A stretch of DNA of 64,000 nucleotides from assembly GCA_900129675.1 (NCBI GenBank), contig FSRD01000002.1, positions 1,364,001 through 1,428,000 of the forward strand, written 5' to 3'. Made by a program: the position numbers and the translations under genes. How positions within the stretch are numbered: the first letter of the stretch is position 1; every line of letters starts with the position of its first letter. Origin of the DNA: Bradyrhizobium erythrophlei (GTDB lineage Bacteria > Pseudomonadota > Alphaproteobacteria > Rhizobiales > Xanthobacteraceae). Shown here one piece after another: positions 17,771 through 24,764 of this stretch. The notes beneath the pieces were generated by a model. The model ran no database searches. It was not told the origin of the DNA and saw only the letters and a program-made list of their open reading frames with translations.

Positions 17771-18195
17771 CGGCTCATCGCACATCCCTGATGTTGGCGA
17801 TCGCATCCGCGCTCCTGCTGGCCGGCGGCAATGCCGCGCTGGCGCAGCTACGGGTGGACGGCAAGCCGGAGGCGGTCCATGTCGAAGCCCGCGACGTGCC
17901 GCTGCAGGAGGTGCTGTCCGTGCTGCACGACCGGTTCGGTCTGCAGTACCGTTCGGACGATACGCTGGAGACGCGCAAGACCGGCGTCTTTGACGGGCCG
18001 CTGCAGCGCGTCGCCGCACGCATCCTCGAAGGTTACGATTTTGCGATGAAGATCACCCCGCAAGGCATCGACGTGCTGGTGCTGCGGCAAAACCGACCCG
18101 GCCAAACCACCGTGGCAGTCGCTTCGGCGATGGCGGTCAGGCCGCCGATGACTGCGGCCGAAGTCAAGCACTACGCCAGCGGGCATATTCGCTAG
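17767..18195 (+). CDS. Small exported protein with STN-like domain
   Basis: This 142-residue protein has a Sec signal peptide (MTAHRTSLMLAIASALLLAG, cleavage near ALAQ). Residues 38-95 (VHVEARDVPLQEVLSVLHDR and on to ARILEGYDFAMKI) match the pattern of the short secretin/TonB N-terminal domain: a beta-strand, an amphipathic helix with a spaced LxxVL, then a second strand-helix-strand. It stops where a secretin or receptor would continue, so it is a free-standing STN module. The ATGA overlap with the sulfotransferase gene shows coupled translation. A periplasmic adaptor role is inference. Confidence 0.7.
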   Translation: MTAHRTSLMLAIASALLLAGGNAALAQLRVDGKPEAVHVEARDVPLQEVLSVLHDRFGLQYRSDDTLETRKTGVFDGPLQRVAARILEGYDFAMKITPQGIDVLVLRQNRPGQTTVAVASAMAVRPPMTAAEVKHYASGHIR

Positions 18196-18735
18196 ACGCT
18201 TGCATCGCGTCCAAACCGATGCCTTCAACCGGCAAAACCGGACAACCTGCATTTCCGGGATTACCCCCAACCGGACATACTGCAGACATGCCAAAATCGA
18301 CGCGAATGACCCAACTCGGTAGTGGAGTGCGCATCGCAGCAGTGGAAACAATGATGATTAAATGCCGCCGGGGAGATGCCAGCCTCAATCGCTGTGGCGG
18401 CGCACACTGCTATCGCCAAGGCTTGATTGTCACGCGCGCGGGATTCCGGCGTCGTGTGTCACTAAGCGTCGACTAACCAAACCGATTTCGCGCGCTACTG
18501 GTGTTGCAGTACCGGATTGAACCTCCACGGAGGAAATTCCGATATGCTGAACCGGCCTTAATCTTCTGGTGTACTCCGACATTTGTTATTTTGTCCGCTG
18601 GAATGCCAATCAAGAAGCCGGGGCTCACTTGGACTAACAAAAATCAACTCCGTGGACCGCTCATTCGACCGAGCGGTCAAGGCTTACAACGAGGCCGAGC
18701 AGGCTCTCGGCCACCATAGCATCAGGAGGTTGATC
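18196..18735. other. Intergenic region upstream of the cytochrome P460-like gene
   Basis: This 540-base gap has lower GC than its surroundings and no open frame with a good ribosome site other than a five-codon one after GGAGG near 18540. Its only clear element is the 12-base palindrome at 18667-18678. Confidence 0.45.
18667..18678. promoter_or_regulatory. Palindromic TetR-type operator candidate
   Basis: GACCGAGCGGTC is an inverted repeat of GACCG around an AG centre, the pattern often bound by TetR-family repressors. It lies 58-69 bases before the P460-like ATG. No TetR gene is in the window, so the regulator is unknown. Confidence 0.4.
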
Positions 18736-19311
18736 ATGACGTGCATCTCGACATTCCGTTTGGTGAGCGCGTTTGCCGCGCTTGCGTTCGCAGTAGTGCT
18801 CGTCGTCCTGGGCGGCAAGGCCATTTCCGCGCAGGACAAGTACACTGTGCAAGTGCCGAATGGGCTCGCGTTCTCTGAGTTCAGGGGATACGAGGACTGG
18901 CCAGTGATCGCGATCAGTGAGAACGAAGGCCTTATTGCTGTGATCGTGGGAAATCCGGCAATGATCGACGCCTATAAGGAAGGCGTGCCCGGTAATGGCA
19001 AGCCTTTCCCGGACGGCGCGAAAATGGCGAAAATTCATTGGACACCGAAAAAACAAGAGGCGTACCCCGGTCAGCCATCCGTGCCAGGTACCCAGCATGA
19101 CGTTGATTTCATGGTGAAGGACAGCAAGAGGTTCGCGGATAGCGGCGGATGGGGATGGGGCGCGTTCGACTATGACGCGGCGGCCGATACGTTTAAGCCC
19201 TCTACCGCAGCCTCCAAACCGCCGCAGGAAAACGACGCGAAGTGCGGGTTCGCGTGCCACACGGTGGTGCAGAACCGCGATTACGTTTTCACGGAGTACG
19301 GAAAGAGGTGA
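18736..19311 (+). CDS. Cytochrome P460 family protein
   Basis: The 191-residue protein has a signal peptide (hydrophobic residues 11-30, ISAQDK cleavage region) and a mature domain ending in the haem-attachment region KCGFACHTVV followed by DYVFTEYGKR, the characteristic C-terminus of cytochrome P460-like proteins. Family members are periplasmic and some oxidise hydroxylamine or bind nitric oxide. The haem motif here reads C170-x3-C174-H175 rather than the usual CxxCH. A textbook AGGAGGT six bases before the ATG fixes the start. The gene stands alone between two non-coding stretches. Confidence 0.82.
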   Translation: MTCISTFRLVSAFAALAFAVVLVVLGGKAISAQDKYTVQVPNGLAFSEFRGYEDWPVIAISENEGLIAVIVGNPAMIDAYKEGVPGNGKPFPDGAKMAKIHWTPKKQEAYPGQPSVPGTQHDVDFMVKDSKRFADSGGWGWGAFDYDAAADTFKPSTAASKPPQENDAKCGFACHTVVQNRDYVFTEYGKR

Positions 19312-19381
19312 GTATCGGATAGCGGGAGCTAACGAGGTTGATTAGTCCGAACCAGTGCTCGTTCTGGATTGAGGTCGAAGC

Positions 19382-19681
19382 TTAAGGCAGGGCTAGGGCG
19401 TAGCCCGCCGCGTGACCGGCAGCAACAATGCCATACGGCGGCCCTACCATCTCGCTTAAAAACCAGTCGAGAAAAGCGGAAAGCGCCTGTGGCGTCCAAT
19501 CGATTCTCGGGCGCGCCTGGTCGCCGAACCCCGGCCAGTCACCTGTCACAACCCGGAAACTCGGTGTGAGCCTATCAAGGAGTGGTCGCATCTCTTCGCG
19601 CGTTGAAATCGAACTCAGAGCCGGCAGCAAGACAACTGTTGGACCGTCGCCGGCGAAGTCCATGCCCAGCGTGACCTGCAT
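19382..19681 (-). pseudogene. Truncated alpha/beta hydrolase
   Basis: About 100 residues of an alpha/beta hydrolase N-terminus are readable: DGPTVVLLPALSSIST (oxyanion-region strand), VVTGDWPGFGD and IVAAGHAAGYALALP, then a stop codon. The nucleophile elbow region is reached but the remaining half of the fold, including the catalytic Asp and His, is missing. The elbow reads GHAAG, without a Ser nucleophile. The frame is open back to 19774, so the start could be further upstream. Nothing to the left continues the protein in another frame as far as I can see, so this is a remnant rather than a single frameshift. Confidence 0.6.
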
Positions 19682-19745
19682 TCCTTTCCACATCCAACGT
19701 ATTTGTCGCGCTATTACCGTTTGGTGATCTTTTTTGTGCGAGGTC

Positions 19746-20024
19746 TCATTGGCAGCGTAGGCCGACGCCAGCAAAGCCCTTGACGGCGTAGGCTTCCCTG
19801 TCGCTGCGGGAAATTCTCGAAAAGTATATCACGCGCCAATAGCGACGCGCACAGCGCCCAACTCGTCGATCAAGGTACCACATCGATTCCCACAACGGGA
19901 GAAAACCTGGATCGTGCACATTGCCCAGGGATTCGAGTTTCTCGGATTTGAGATCGGGACGCGGCAAAGGCAGATTTAAGCTGACCCGCGACGCCATCAT
20001 CATCGGCTGCACGGAAGCGCTCAA
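19746..20024 (-). CDS. Hypothetical small protein (weak)
   Basis: A 92-codon frame with plausible composition in its middle (SEKLESLGNVHDPGFLPL, then a Trp-rich, Arg-rich stretch). GC at third codon positions is lower than in confirmed genes. It has no signal peptide and no domain I recognise. It lies just upstream of the truncated hydrolase, so it may be part of the same decaying segment. Confidence 0.25.
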   Translation of the reverse strand: MSASVQPMMMASRVSLNLPLPRPDLKSEKLESLGNVHDPGFLPLWESMWYLDRRVGRCARRYWRVIYFSRISRSDREAYAVKGFAGVGLRCQ

Positions 20025-20081
20025 GTCGGCGAATACAAACCGCGCGTCTGCTAGAAGACGTCCTTCGGTAGTCTTGCTCGG

Positions 20082-20366
20082 TCAAAACCTGATCCGGCGC
20101 CACCAGGTATTTGGCTGGTCGCTCCGCGTGCGATTCCAACCTACACCGCGGGCGATTACTTTGCCGCCATCGTCTCCAGTCACTTCCAAGTCGACGATCG
20201 TATCGCTCTGAACTTTTATAATCATAGCGGCGTGTAGCGCGCCGGTGCTGTCGCAGTAAATCACCGTCTCGCCGAGAGAGCTGTTTTCCAGCAGGCCGTT
20301 CTTCGCCAACGTAGGCATCGCTGTCATGGTCACCGCCAACACGATTGCACTCACAATCTTTTTCAT
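20082..20366 (-). CDS. Small secreted hypothetical protein
   Basis: A 94-residue product with a convincing Sec signal peptide (MKKIVSAIVLAVTMTAMPTL, cleavage near LAKNG). The mature 70 residues contain one Cys and a strand-rich segment (SDTIVDLEVTGDDGGKVIAR), then WNRTRSDQPNTWWRRIRF at the C-terminus. I know no family for it. GAGG upstream supports the ATG at 20366, although the frame is open to 20498. It appears to be a single-gene unit. Confidence 0.6.
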   Translation of the reverse strand: MKKIVSAIVLAVTMTAMPTLAKNGLLENSSLGETVIYCDSTGALHAAMIIKVQSDTIVDLEVTGDDGGKVIARGVGWNRTRSDQPNTWWRRIRF

Positions 20367-21141
20367 TGTGCCAACCTCGGTTGTAGTTTCCTTTCCTCTG
20401 CAAACATTCCCGGTCGTCGGTGTAATTTCAGCCTTGGGCGATTTTAAGGAAATCGGCGGTCGGGCGCGCCGACCAGGGAATTGCGCCGGATCATCCACGG
20501 TCTCGACCCGCTCGCGCGACTTGGTCGGCAGGTGGGTGCGGCCACTACTTGTCGCCTTCTGGAGGACGCATCATTTGCATCCAGCAACGACCTCTGGCGG
20601 CGGATCCGGCGCGAGGCTGAAATGGATGACTGTCCTAACGGAGCTCTTACCCCTTCATGATAGGCAAGGCCTCAGGCAACAATAGAGAGGACCGAACCGC
20701 ATGATTAGCCTGATAAATGTCTTTACGGTAGTCCGGCCAACCAGCACCGGCTTCTCGATTTGCTGGCGCGCGCGACCGCGCGCGCGAATCTGGACTTCCG
20801 CTGTTGGCGCGTCTGAGACATTCGGCGATGTCTGTTCTTCGGTCGCTAACAGGGGAAAAGCGGACGTAACGCGGACATCCCATTTCGGTAGCGATTGACC
20901 CGAAGGCGACCTTGGGAAAATCAGCTAATGAACTCGTTAGATGCAATTTTCTCAGCGTCGTAAAGGGTTCAGGCTTAAGGCCCGGCACAAAAGCATGGAG
21001 TAGCGGCGCCGGCCGAAAGTTCGGCCAAGCGCGTACTCGACTACGCATCAACGGCCCTGTCTCGCAACCGGCGAGAGGCTGATCGAATAGAGGCCCAGCT
21101 TGGCAGAGTCCCTGGTGTGGCCGGCCGTGAGGTCGCGGGAC
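20367..21141. other. Gene-poor region with repeat remnant
   Basis: These 775 bases have mixed composition and no supported gene. A minus-strand reading at about 20815-20930 contains FGSIATEMGCPRYVRFSP, a sequence I know as a recurring spurious translation of a dispersed repeat in Bradyrhizobium-type genomes. The remainder shows nothing recognisable. Confidence 0.45.
20815..20930 (-). repeat. Dispersed repeat remnant (spurious reading ...GSIATEMGCPR...)
   Basis: The DNA around AAAAGCGGACGTAACGCGGA and CATCCCATTTCGGTAGCG encodes, on the minus strand, the familiar GSIATEMGCPRYVRF string. Proteins with this string are usually mis-annotated repeat DNA. Edges are approximate. Confidence 0.5.
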
Positions 21142-21603
21142 TTAGCACAAGCGGCACGCTCCCCAGGACAGGCAGCAGCCCGCGCAACCCACGCAACCCG
21201 CGCAACCCACGCAGCCACCGAAGCCGAACCCGAACCCGCCACCGCCGCAACCTCGGCAGCCGCCGCAACCTCGGCAGCCGCCGCAGCCTCGGCAGCCGCC
21301 GCACCCGCCGCCACCTCGGCAGCCGCCGCAACCGCATCCGCGGGCTAGCTGCACGCCGCCGCCAACGTTCTCCCTATCGAAGAGATGGAACGTGGCGAGA
21401 CTGACGTCGGCCACTTCCTCTTCGCTAAGAACGAAGCGCTGATTGGGCGAGGTATTGTCAGATTGCGGGATACCGGCAGTGGGCATCGTGGATGCGGATG
21501 CATTACCCACCAGCGAGAGACCCAGTCCGGCGGCACCCAGCACCTTCACGGCGGCGGCTTTGGTTGTGCGTTTCTGCTTCGAAGCTTGCTTGACCTGTGG
21601 CAT
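21142..21603 (-). CDS. Gly/Cys-repeat small protein, candidate modified-peptide precursor
   Basis: The 153-residue product has two sharply different halves. Residues 1-89 contain no Cys: a basic start (MPQVKQASKQKRTTKAAAVK), a hydrophobic Ala/Gly/Leu stretch to about residue 38 that resembles a signal sequence, then an acidic segment FVLSEEEVADVSLATFHLFD. Residues 90-153 hold 18 Cys, mostly spaced three apart in GCGGCRGCGG-type units, a FGFGFGG insert and a C-terminal Cys. This leader-plus-repeat layout recalls ribosomally made, enzyme-modified Gly-rich peptides, or a metal-binding protein. GGAGG eight bases upstream fixes the ATG at 21603. No radical-SAM, cyclodehydratase or export gene is adjacent, so function is open. 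Confidence 0.75.
   Translation of the reverse strand: MPQVKQASKQKRTTKAAAVKVLGAAGLGLSLVGNASASTMPTAGIPQSDNTSPNQRFVLSEEEVADVSLATFHLFDRENVGGGVQLARGCGCGGCRGGGGCGGCRGCGGCRGCGGCRGCGGGGFGFGFGGCVGCAGCVGCAGCCLSWGACRLC
21241..21330. repeat. 18-bp in-gene tandem repeat of the Gly/Cys protein
   Basis: Units of 18 bases (plus strand GCCGCCGCAACCTCGGCA) occur at 21241-21258, 21259-21276 and 21277-21294 with one or two changes, then degenerate. Each unit encodes six residues with two Cys on the minus strand. Unit-number variation between strains is expected. Confidence 0.8.
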
Positions 21604-21834
21604 GGTCGCATCCTCCGTAAGTTCCTGTGAAAACGCTTGGCAAGCGTGCGCTCGGCGAAACCGGCGCGCAAGGATTACCTGTGCCATAAAATGCGAAACA
21701 TCTCATCGAGTTCCATTCATCTTCATGAACAAGATCGACACATAACCGCTTTTGGTTGAGCAGAATCCCGCCAGCCGCGTACATACAGCAGCATGGACCT
21801 GTATGCCCGGTATTGGCACTTTCGGCCCTCGCGC

Positions 21835-21899
21835 GATGGCTTGCTTCGCGGAGCCGGTCAACGGGTGGCGCTTAGCTCCACCCGTTGGCTCGCAATGAC
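21835..21899. repeat. CATTGCGAG-type intergenic repeat, partial copy
   Basis: Contains GCTTGCTTCGCGGAGCCGGT and CACCCGTTGGCTCGCAATGA, the right half of the element seen in full at 22566-22686. Confidence 0.7.
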
Positions 21900-21917
21900 G
21901 GATACCCTTGCGACCTG

Positions 21918-22016
21918 ATTGCCCGACGGGCAAATCACTTGCGCGTCTTCGCACACCGCGAGTCAAGCCCCGTTGCGGAAAATATTCCGCTTGCCCCGTC
22001 GGGCAAATCAGTGATT
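21918..22016. repeat. Inverted repeat pair around TGCCCGACGGGCA
   Basis: Two palindromic cores (TTGCCCGACGGGCAAATCAC at the left, CCCCGTCGGGCAAATCAGTG at the right) flank about 60 bases. This is a dispersed-element pattern rather than a regulatory site. Confidence 0.6.
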
Positions 22017-22565
22017 TGAATCCGCCCGTCTCACCCGACAAGAGGGGCGGCTCGCGATCGTCACGAAACGTGGGGTGGGATGCGGTGGACGCGGATGTGC
22101 CGACGACGAACGGCACTGATGCGGAGGGCGAAGTCGTGTGGTCCTGACGCCCCGACGCTGGCGTCAAGTTGGCGGGAAGTATCCCGCCGGCGACGGTGAC
22201 AAGAAAGCCGGTCACCGGGGAGAGCGCGCTATAAGCCGTAAAACCATTGCGCAGGGAAGGCCGGATGCTCTCCGCTGAACCTGTATGCTCGTGTGCGTGT
22301 TCTTATGCACAAACTGCACGCGAGACCGCGGGTGCAGCGCGCACCCGGCTTTCCCTGCGCCCTCTGATTTCAAAGGGCGAAGATTTCCAGAAAACCTCGG
22401 GCGCATCGTGCCGCGAGATCGCTGAGGCATGCCCAATCGTCATCACCCGCGAATGCGGGTGATCCAGTATTCCAGAGGCGCTAGTGATTGAACCGAAAGG
22501 CCGCGGCGTACTGGATACCCCGCATGCGCGGGGTATGACAGCTTCGTATGGCGCCGCACCATCTA

Positions 22566-22686
22566 CGTCATTGCGAGGAGCACTTGCGACGAAGCAATCC
22601 ATTCTTGCCTTGCGGCCCAATGGATTGCTTCGCGGAGCCAGTCATCGGGCGGCGCTTTGCGCCGACCCGTTGGCTCGCAATGACGG
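22566..22686. repeat. CATTGCGAG-type intergenic repeat, full copy
   Basis: Begins CGTCATTGCGAGGAGCACTT and ends CGTTGGCTCGCAATGACGG. The outer ends are inverted and both internal GATTGCTTCG motifs are present. It lies between the island and the formamidase stop codon. The copy at 42323-42442 is its reverse complement. Confidence 0.85.
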
Positions 22687-22705
22687 CTCAGAATCAGCCC
22701 TTGCT

Positions 22706-23719
22706 TTACTCCGCCGCCTTCGCGGTCTTGCCGAACATCCGCGTCGGCGCCGGAAAACCGCACGACGTGCCGTCGGTGACCTTGACCTGGTCTTCCCAGG
22801 GCAGGCGGAAGGTGCCCGCGACCATGTCCTGCATGAAGGTGTAGGGGCAATCCATCGCGCCGCCCTTCACCGCGACATAGCCGCGGTGCCAGAGCTGATA
22901 GATGTTGTTCTCGACGCCCCAGTTGATCCGCGCCTCGCGCACCAGGTCGGGGCGCACCTCGGCGGTGATGATCTCGTCGGCGCGTCCGGTGGTGCCGTGC
23001 GCGATGATCGTGCCGTCGAAATTCACGATCATGCCTTCGCCCATGGAATCGAACGAGCCGTCGGAGCCGCACATGCAGACATTGGCGGTCACCATCAAAT
23101 TCTGGAACGCATTGGCCTGGTTGGTGAAGCGCCAGCTTTCGCGGATCGGCGCGGTATAGCCGGCGGTGCGGATCATGATCTCCGCGCCTTTATAGGCGCA
23201 TTCGCGGGCCATTTCCGGGAACATGCCGTCGTGGCAGATGATCAGCGCGATCCTGGCGCCCCTCGGTCCCTCGATCACGGGAATGCCGATATCGCCGGGC
23301 TCCCATGGCTCGACCGGAATCCAGGGATGGAATTTGCGATAGTAGAGCTTGATCTCGCCGTGGTCGTCGATGATCAGGCCGGAATTGTAGGGATTGCCGT
23401 CGGGGTTGAATTCCATGATGGAAAAGCAGCCCCAGATCTTGTTGTCGATGCACGCACGCTTGAAGGACGCGACTTCGGGGCCGTCGAGCCGGCACATGAT
23501 TTCGGGATTGGTGTCCATCGACAGGCCGTGCAGCGAATATTCGGGAAACACGACCAGGTCCATGGTGGAAAGATTGCGCCGCGCCTTGCCGACCATGGTG
23601 ACGATGCGCTCGGTCTGCCGCGCCAGGTCGGCGCGGGTCACGACCACGGGCAATTGCAGTTGAACGAGCCCGATCACGACGCCGTTGGGCGATTTGTTGA
23701 GGCCGCCAAGTCCGTTCAT
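22706..23719 (-). CDS. amiF: Formamidase
   Basis: This 337-residue cytoplasmic nitrilase-fold enzyme hydrolyses formamide to formate and ammonia. The catalytic triad is visible as E60 (VVFPEYS), K129 (YYRKFHPW) and C162 (LIICHDGMFPE). Length and the N-terminal MNGLGGLNKSPNGVVIGLVQ match the AmiF family closely; an aliphatic amidase is the alternative. It is transcribed alone, away from the cysteine hydrolase-permease operon, from a sigma-54 promoter, which fits nitrogen limitation control. Confidence 0.92.
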   Translation of the reverse strand: MNGLGGLNKSPNGVVIGLVQLQLPVVVTRADLARQTERIVTMVGKARRNLSTMDLVVFPEYSLHGLSMDTNPEIMCRLDGPEVASFKRACIDNKIWGCFSIMEFNPDGNPYNSGLIIDDHGEIKLYYRKFHPWIPVEPWEPGDIGIPVIEGPRGARIALIICHDGMFPEMARECAYKGAEIMIRTAGYTAPIRESWRFTNQANAFQNLMVTANVCMCGSDGSFDSMGEGMIVNFDGTIIAHGTTGRADEIITAEVRPDLVREARINWGVENNIYQLWHRGYVAVKGGAMDCPYTFMQDMVAGTFRLPWEDQVKVTDGTSCGFPAPTRMFGKTAKAAE

Positions 23720-23799
23720 GCTGTCCTCCCGTCAGCCGGCGCGCGCTTCGATGCGCGAAATGCTGCCAGCGCTGTTTCCGTCCGATCCAATCGTCATCA

Positions 23800-23814
23800 G
23801 CAACAATTATGCCA
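23800..23814 (-). promoter_or_regulatory. Sigma-54 promoter of formamidase gene
   Basis: On the minus strand 23814 to 23800 reads TGGCATAATTGTTGC, with correct GG-to-GC spacing and one deviation (T for C) in the -24 element. It predicts a start near 23788 and a leader of about 70 bases. Confidence 0.75.
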
Positions 23815-23828
23815 GCCTTGCCCCTCCC

Positions 23829-23845
23829 TGCGCAAATCAAGTGCA
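23829..23845. promoter_or_regulatory. NtrC-like binding site
   Basis: TGCGC at 23829-23833 and GTGCA at 23841-23845 are separated by seven bases, matching the NtrC pattern TGCAC-N7-GTGCA with one change. It is well placed (about 145 bases upstream) for the rightward promoter and close to the leftward one. Confidence 0.5.
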
Positions 23846-23976
23846 TCAAAAAATCCGCACATCCAATAAGCAAATGCACGTCATCAAAGCGACGCACAGA
23901 GAATAAGCAACTGTTCCGTCGACGATCAACAAATTGAAAACATGACGGATTCCGTTTTATGGAAACGCCAAACCGT

Positions 23977-23988
23977 ATTGTACACAAT
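23977..23988. promoter_or_regulatory. GntR-like palindrome overlapping the sigma-54 promoter
   Basis: ATTGTACACAAT consists of ATTGT and ACAAT arms around two bases and touches the first base of the -24 element. A repressor bound here would block the promoter. The regulator is unknown. Confidence 0.4.
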
Positions 23989-24002
23989 GGCACGCGCCTT
24001 GC
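23988..24002 (+). promoter_or_regulatory. Sigma-54 promoter of cysteine hydrolase-permease operon
   Basis: TGGCACGCGCCTTGC matches the -24/-12 consensus in every conserved position with correct spacing. The start point near 24013 rules out the in-frame TTG at 24003 as the start codon. Confidence 0.88.
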
Positions 24003-24044
24003 TTGGCTAAGTCCAGGAGTTCTCTCGTTCGGGACGCGTACGTC

Positions 24045-24752
24045 ATGACGAACTCAAGTGCTACCTTCGGCAAAGTGGCGGCGGAACCAGAGCCGATCGA
24101 GCTCGACTGGACCAAAACCGCACTCCTCATCATCGACATGCAGCGCGATTTCATGGAGCCCGGCGGCTTCGGTGAAACGCTGGGCAATGACGTCTCGCAG
24201 CTCGCGCGCGCGGTGAAGCCGATCGCGGCGGTGCTGAATGCTGCGCGCGATACCGGCATGCTGGTCGTGCACACCCGTGAGGGACATTTGCCCGATCTGT
24301 CCGACGCGCCGCCGGCGAAAGTCGAACGCGGCGCGCCGAGCCTGCGCATCGGCGATCCCGGACCGATGGGGCGGATCCTGATCCGCGGCGAAGCCGGCCA
24401 TGACATCATTCCCGAACTCTATCCGCTCGACAGCGAGGTCGTGATCGACAAGCCCGGCAAAGGCGCGTTCTACGCCACCGAGCTTTCCGACGTTCTGCAG
24501 AAATACGGCATCGAGAATCTCCTGGTGTGCGGCGTCACCACCGAAGTGTGCGTCAACACCACCGTGCGCGAGGCCAACGACCGCGGCTATCGCTGCGTCG
24601 TGCTGTCCGACGGCTGCGCGTCCTATTTCCCCGAATTCCACGAGATGGGCCTGAAGATGATCAAGGCCCAGGGCGGAATCTTCGGCTGGGTCACCGATTC
24701 AGCCGCGGTACTGGAGGCACTTTTACCGGAGACTTCAAAAATAGCTGTATAG
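24045..24752 (+). CDS. Isochorismatase-fold cysteine hydrolase (second paralogue)
   Basis: This 235-residue amidohydrolase carries Asp31 (LLIIDMQRDF), a Lys in DKPGKGAF and the Cys nucleophile in GVTTEVCVNTT. It is related to the hydrolase at 6530-7213 (shared VHTREGH, DPGPMGRILIRGEAG and REANDRG) but differs through much of its length. The ATG at 45 bases into the frame is chosen because the earlier TTG lies inside the sigma-54 promoter. It is followed 12 bases later by a permease gene, so the substrate is probably imported by that carrier. Candidate substrates are biuret, ureidoacrylate or other carbamoyl compounds. Confidence 0.85.
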   Translation: MTNSSATFGKVAAEPEPIELDWTKTALLIIDMQRDFMEPGGFGETLGNDVSQLARAVKPIAAVLNAARDTGMLVVHTREGHLPDLSDAPPAKVERGAPSLRIGDPGPMGRILIRGEAGHDIIPELYPLDSEVVIDKPGKGAFYATELSDVLQKYGIENLLVCGVTTEVCVNTTVREANDRGYRCVVLSDGCASYFPEFHEMGLKMIKAQGGIFGWVTDSAAVLEALLPETSKIAV

Positions 24753-24764
24753 CGGGGGTTTGAC

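Larger units (their letters stand above)
21604..22705. other. Repeat island without genes
   Basis: This 1.1-kb gap is a patchwork of short dispersed elements. I see a half copy of the CATTGCGAG element (21835-21899), an inverted pair around TGCCCGACGGGCA (21918-22016), an element with TGCACGCGAGACCGCGGGTG and CCTGCGCCCTCTGATTTC (about 22250-22400), a CGAATGCGGGTGATCCAGTA element paired with TACTGGATACCCCGCATGCG (22440-22535) and a full CATTGCGAG element (22566-22686). None of the open frames is credible. Confidence 0.7.
23720..24044. other. Divergent nitrogen-control region
   Basis: This 325-base gap separates amiF from the cysteine hydrolase-permease operon. It contains divergent sigma-54 promoters, an NtrC-like dyad and a GntR-like palindrome, each listed separately. 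Confidence 0.7.

Noticed and set aside
20647..21051. 134-codon minus-strand frame containing GSIATEMGCPRYVRF
   Set aside because: The string is typical of repeat DNA that is often mis-annotated as protein; no ribosome site and low coding character.
21241..21330. Tandem 18-bp repeats as a CRISPR array
   Set aside because: Units are directly adjacent without unique spacers and keep the reading frame of the Gly/Cys protein.
21703..22215. 170-codon frame in the repeat island
   Set aside because: It runs across several unrelated repeat elements and reads as their translated palindromes.
24003..24044. Upstream in-frame TTG start for the second cysteine hydrolase
   Set aside because: The TTG is inside the sigma-54 -12 region and upstream of the predicted transcript start.
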